This document shows, piece after piece, positions 62,515-64,000 of a stretch of DNA of 64,000 nucleotides. Position 1 is the first letter of the stretch. The number at the start of each line of letters is the position of its first letter. A model generated the notes under the pieces. The model searched no databases and was not told the origin of the DNA. It saw only the letters and a list, made by a program, of their open reading frames with translations. The stretch lies in contig CAYNQF010000003.1 of assembly GCA_964399265.1 (NCBI GenBank), positions 3,979 to 67,978 on the forward strand. Direction: 5' to 3'. The translations under genes were made by a program, and so were the position numbers. This stretch comes from WJLY01 sp964399265 (GTDB lineage: Bacteria > Joyebacterota > Joyebacteria > Joyebacterales > Joyebacteraceae).

Positions 62515-62575
62515 CGGGTGAAGAGTCGTAGCGCTAACGGCCAATGCGGCAAGGGTAACCCACTTAACTGCTTAC

Positions 62576-63751
62576 ATGGTAAACACTTCCTACGAGTTCA
62601 CCCAGAAGCTGAAGAAGCACCAGCGGACGTTCCGCGCCGCCGGCGGGCTCTTCTCCAAGGACAAGGTCGCCAAGTCGACCTCGCTCCTGATTGAGCAGAT
62701 CAACCCGTCCCCGGGCGACCACATCCTGGACTACGGGTGCGGCTACGGCGCGGTCGGCGTCGGGGTCGCCGATGCTGCTCCCGACCTCGACATCCAGATG
62801 GTCGATTCCGACATCCGGGCCGTGCGCTTCGCTCAGAAGAACGTGAAGGCGAACGGAGCTTCGAACGCGCACGTCGTGCTCGACCACACCCTGGACAGGT
62901 TCCGCAACGGGTACTTCAGCATCGTGGCGTTGAACCCTCCCGTCGAGGAAGGTACCGAGACCATCTTCGAGATGATCGAGTCAGCGCAGTCGAAGATGCG
63001 AAACGGCGGCCAGTTCTTCCTCGTTGCGAAGTCGAACCGGGGCGCCCGCAGCTACATGCGGAAGCTGAGCGAGATCATCGGACCGGCGAAAGTGGTAAGA
63101 CGCTCGGGCGGATACTGGGTGATGCGCGCCGAGCGGAGTCCGATCTGCCCCTCGGAGGCCGTCGACCTGTCACGGTACGAGCACGTGGTCGAGGCGGAAC
63201 TGAGGGGGAGGAAGTACCGGTTCCGGACGCGCGCGGGCATCTTCTCGCGCAAGGATATCGACGAGGGGACGAGGCTCTTGATCGAGACGATCGACGTCAG
63301 GCCGCGGCACTCGATCATCGACGTCGGATGCGGCTATGGCCCGATCGGCATTGTCGCGGCACACCTCGCGTCGGTCGGACGCGTGGTGATGGTCGACTGC
63401 AACGCACGCGCGGTCGACTACGCATCGGAGAACATCCAGTCTCACCATCTCAACCACGCGCGAAAGAACGGCAAGCCGCGTGTCGAAGCGGTTCTCGGGG
63501 ACAGGTTCGACGCCGTCTCGGGGGAACGGTTTGACCGCGTCATAAGCAACCCTCCGTTCCACGCGGGGAACGACGTCCTCTTCCCGCTGGTCGACGAGGC
63601 TTACGGACACCTGCGTATCCACGGCCGGCTCTATCTGGTGCTCATGCGCTACGCCGGTGTGAAACGCCACATGCAGAAGGTGTTCGGGAACGTCTCCGTC
63701 GCCGCAGACGACGGCCGCTACGTGGTGCTCGCCTCCGAGCGGACGTACTAG
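62576..63751 (+). CDS. Double-domain RsmC/RlmG-like methyltransferase
   Basis: A 391-residue protein with two tandem class I methyltransferase domains. The first has ILDYGCGYGAVGVG (SAM motif I), IQMVDSD and LNPPVEEGTE. The second has IIDVGCGYGPIGIV, VVMVDCN and the catalytic-type SNPPFHAGND. RsmC and RlmG methylate guanines of 16S and 23S rRNA and also have two copies, but there the N-terminal copy has decayed; here both keep an intact Gly-rich SAM loop. The N-P-P-F motif marks amino-methylation of a base, so rRNA m2G is the best guess. The ATG at 62576 has no clear Shine-Dalgarno. Confidence 0.85.
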   Translation: MVNTSYEFTQKLKKHQRTFRAAGGLFSKDKVAKSTSLLIEQINPSPGDHILDYGCGYGAVGVGVADAAPDLDIQMVDSDIRAVRFAQKNVKANGASNAHVVLDHTLDRFRNGYFSIVALNPPVEEGTETIFEMIESAQSKMRNGGQFFLVAKSNRGARSYMRKLSEIIGPAKVVRRSGGYWVMRAERSPICPSEAVDLSRYEHVVEAELRGRKYRFRTRAGIFSRKDIDEGTRLLIETIDVRPRHSIIDVGCGYGPIGIVAAHLASVGRVVMVDCNARAVDYASENIQSHHLNHARKNGKPRVEAVLGDRFDAVSGERFDRVISNPPFHAGNDVLFPLVDEAYGHLRIHGRLYLVLMRYAGVKRHMQKVFGNVSVAADDGRYVVLASERTY

Positions 63752-64000
63752 GCGCCCCACACGGCCGACAACCACTCCGAAGCCTCACCAGCCCTATGGT
63801 CCCCGGAGCCGCGTTGTTGCAGGCGAGCGCCGCGCGAACCTCGCCGCAGTCCCGGCTGCAGTTGATGCGGGGACGGCGCGCGGATGCTCCCGTCAGCCCC
63901 GCATTCTTGCTATTGCCCAAGATAGGTGGTACAATCCATAATGATCGACAATCACCGGGTCGGTCGGACGTTCATACGTCCTTGCGCCTGCTCCGCGCGG
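63752..64000. other. End of window: non-coding leader region
   Basis: No gene is supported after the methyltransferase stop. The region holds a good plus-strand promoter (63907-63935) that must serve a gene beyond the window. Confidence 0.5.
63907..63935 (+). promoter_or_regulatory. Predicted promoter for a gene beyond the right edge
   Basis: TTGCTA (63907-63912), 17 bases, TACAAT (63930-63935). A small inverted repeat GGACG...CGTCC (about 63966-63981) lies in the leader. Confidence 0.55.

Larger units (their letters stand above)
62224..62575. other. 352-base gap with two strong stem-loops
   Basis: No gene is supported. Two perfect hairpins (62445-62473 and 62484-62514) lie back to back in its centre; the rest shows no clear promoter. 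The structured block could be a terminator plus attenuator, or the remains of a transposon end. Confidence 0.6.

Overview
This is a high-GC, gene-dense bacterial window with short intergenic gaps, frequent ATGA/GTGA start-stop overlaps, and GTG/TTG starts preceded by good Shine-Dalgarno sites. Three secreted proteins end in a FlgD-like, T9SS type-A-style C-terminal domain, and two of these are C25 gingipain-like peptidases. Three other secreted beta-helix proteins share a different C-terminal tail. This suggests an uncultivated member of the FCB group (for example Eisenbacteria/Krumholzibacteriota/Latescibacteria-like); that placement is inference, as no rRNA or marker set is present.

Layout. 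1-2651: the 3' end of an Mrp-antiporter-containing respiratory or hydrogenase-type operon (MrpD-like, MrpE, MrpF, MrpG, HycF/MbhN-like ferredoxin), closed by a strong hairpin. 2787-5042 (minus): YjbQ-family protein, SDR epimerase, nucleoside hydrolase. 5290-13208 (plus): a tightly packed signalling block of methyltransferase, secreted TPR-CHAT protease, two tandem FecR-like proteins and a CHASE2-PP2C phosphatase. 13312-18298: PepF oligopeptidase, DUF4097-type secreted protein, DUF1648 membrane protein, GNAT and nucleoside phosphorylase. 18575-23618 (plus): a hybrid histidine kinase behind a consensus sigma-54 promoter, a HycI-type hydrogenase maturation protease, a LEA14-like lipoprotein and HflX.

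23757-39002: a FlgD-tailed secreted protein, a transketolase fused to a histone-H1-like Lys/Ala tail, a GNAT, a Bcp peroxiredoxin, and two C25 peptidase paralogues flanking endonuclease IV. 39154-47645: trehalose-phosphatase-like protein with an altered catalytic motif, UspA, MscS, two M29 aminopeptidases, NAD synthetase, and an APC permease fused to a PTS EIIA-like domain (apparent frameshift). 47790-54429: an AHSA1-type protein, a TrkA-C membrane protein, and an iron operon (DtxR, FeoB-associated protein, FeoA, FeoB, prolyl oligopeptidase) with a visible promoter and operator. 54501-60985: three beta-helix secreted proteins sharing a C-terminal tail, interleaved with a PLP enzyme and a TGS GTPase. 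61126-63751: a flippase-like membrane protein and a double-domain RsmC-like methyltransferase.

The most notable points are the shared beta-helix C-terminal tail (possible sorting signal), the secreted CHAT/FecR/CHASE2-PP2C cluster, the transketolase with a nucleic-acid-binding-like tail, the sigma-54 promoter before the sensor kinase, and the trehalose-phosphatase homologue lacking its second catalytic Asp. No tRNA, rRNA, CRISPR array or intact insertion sequence was found.
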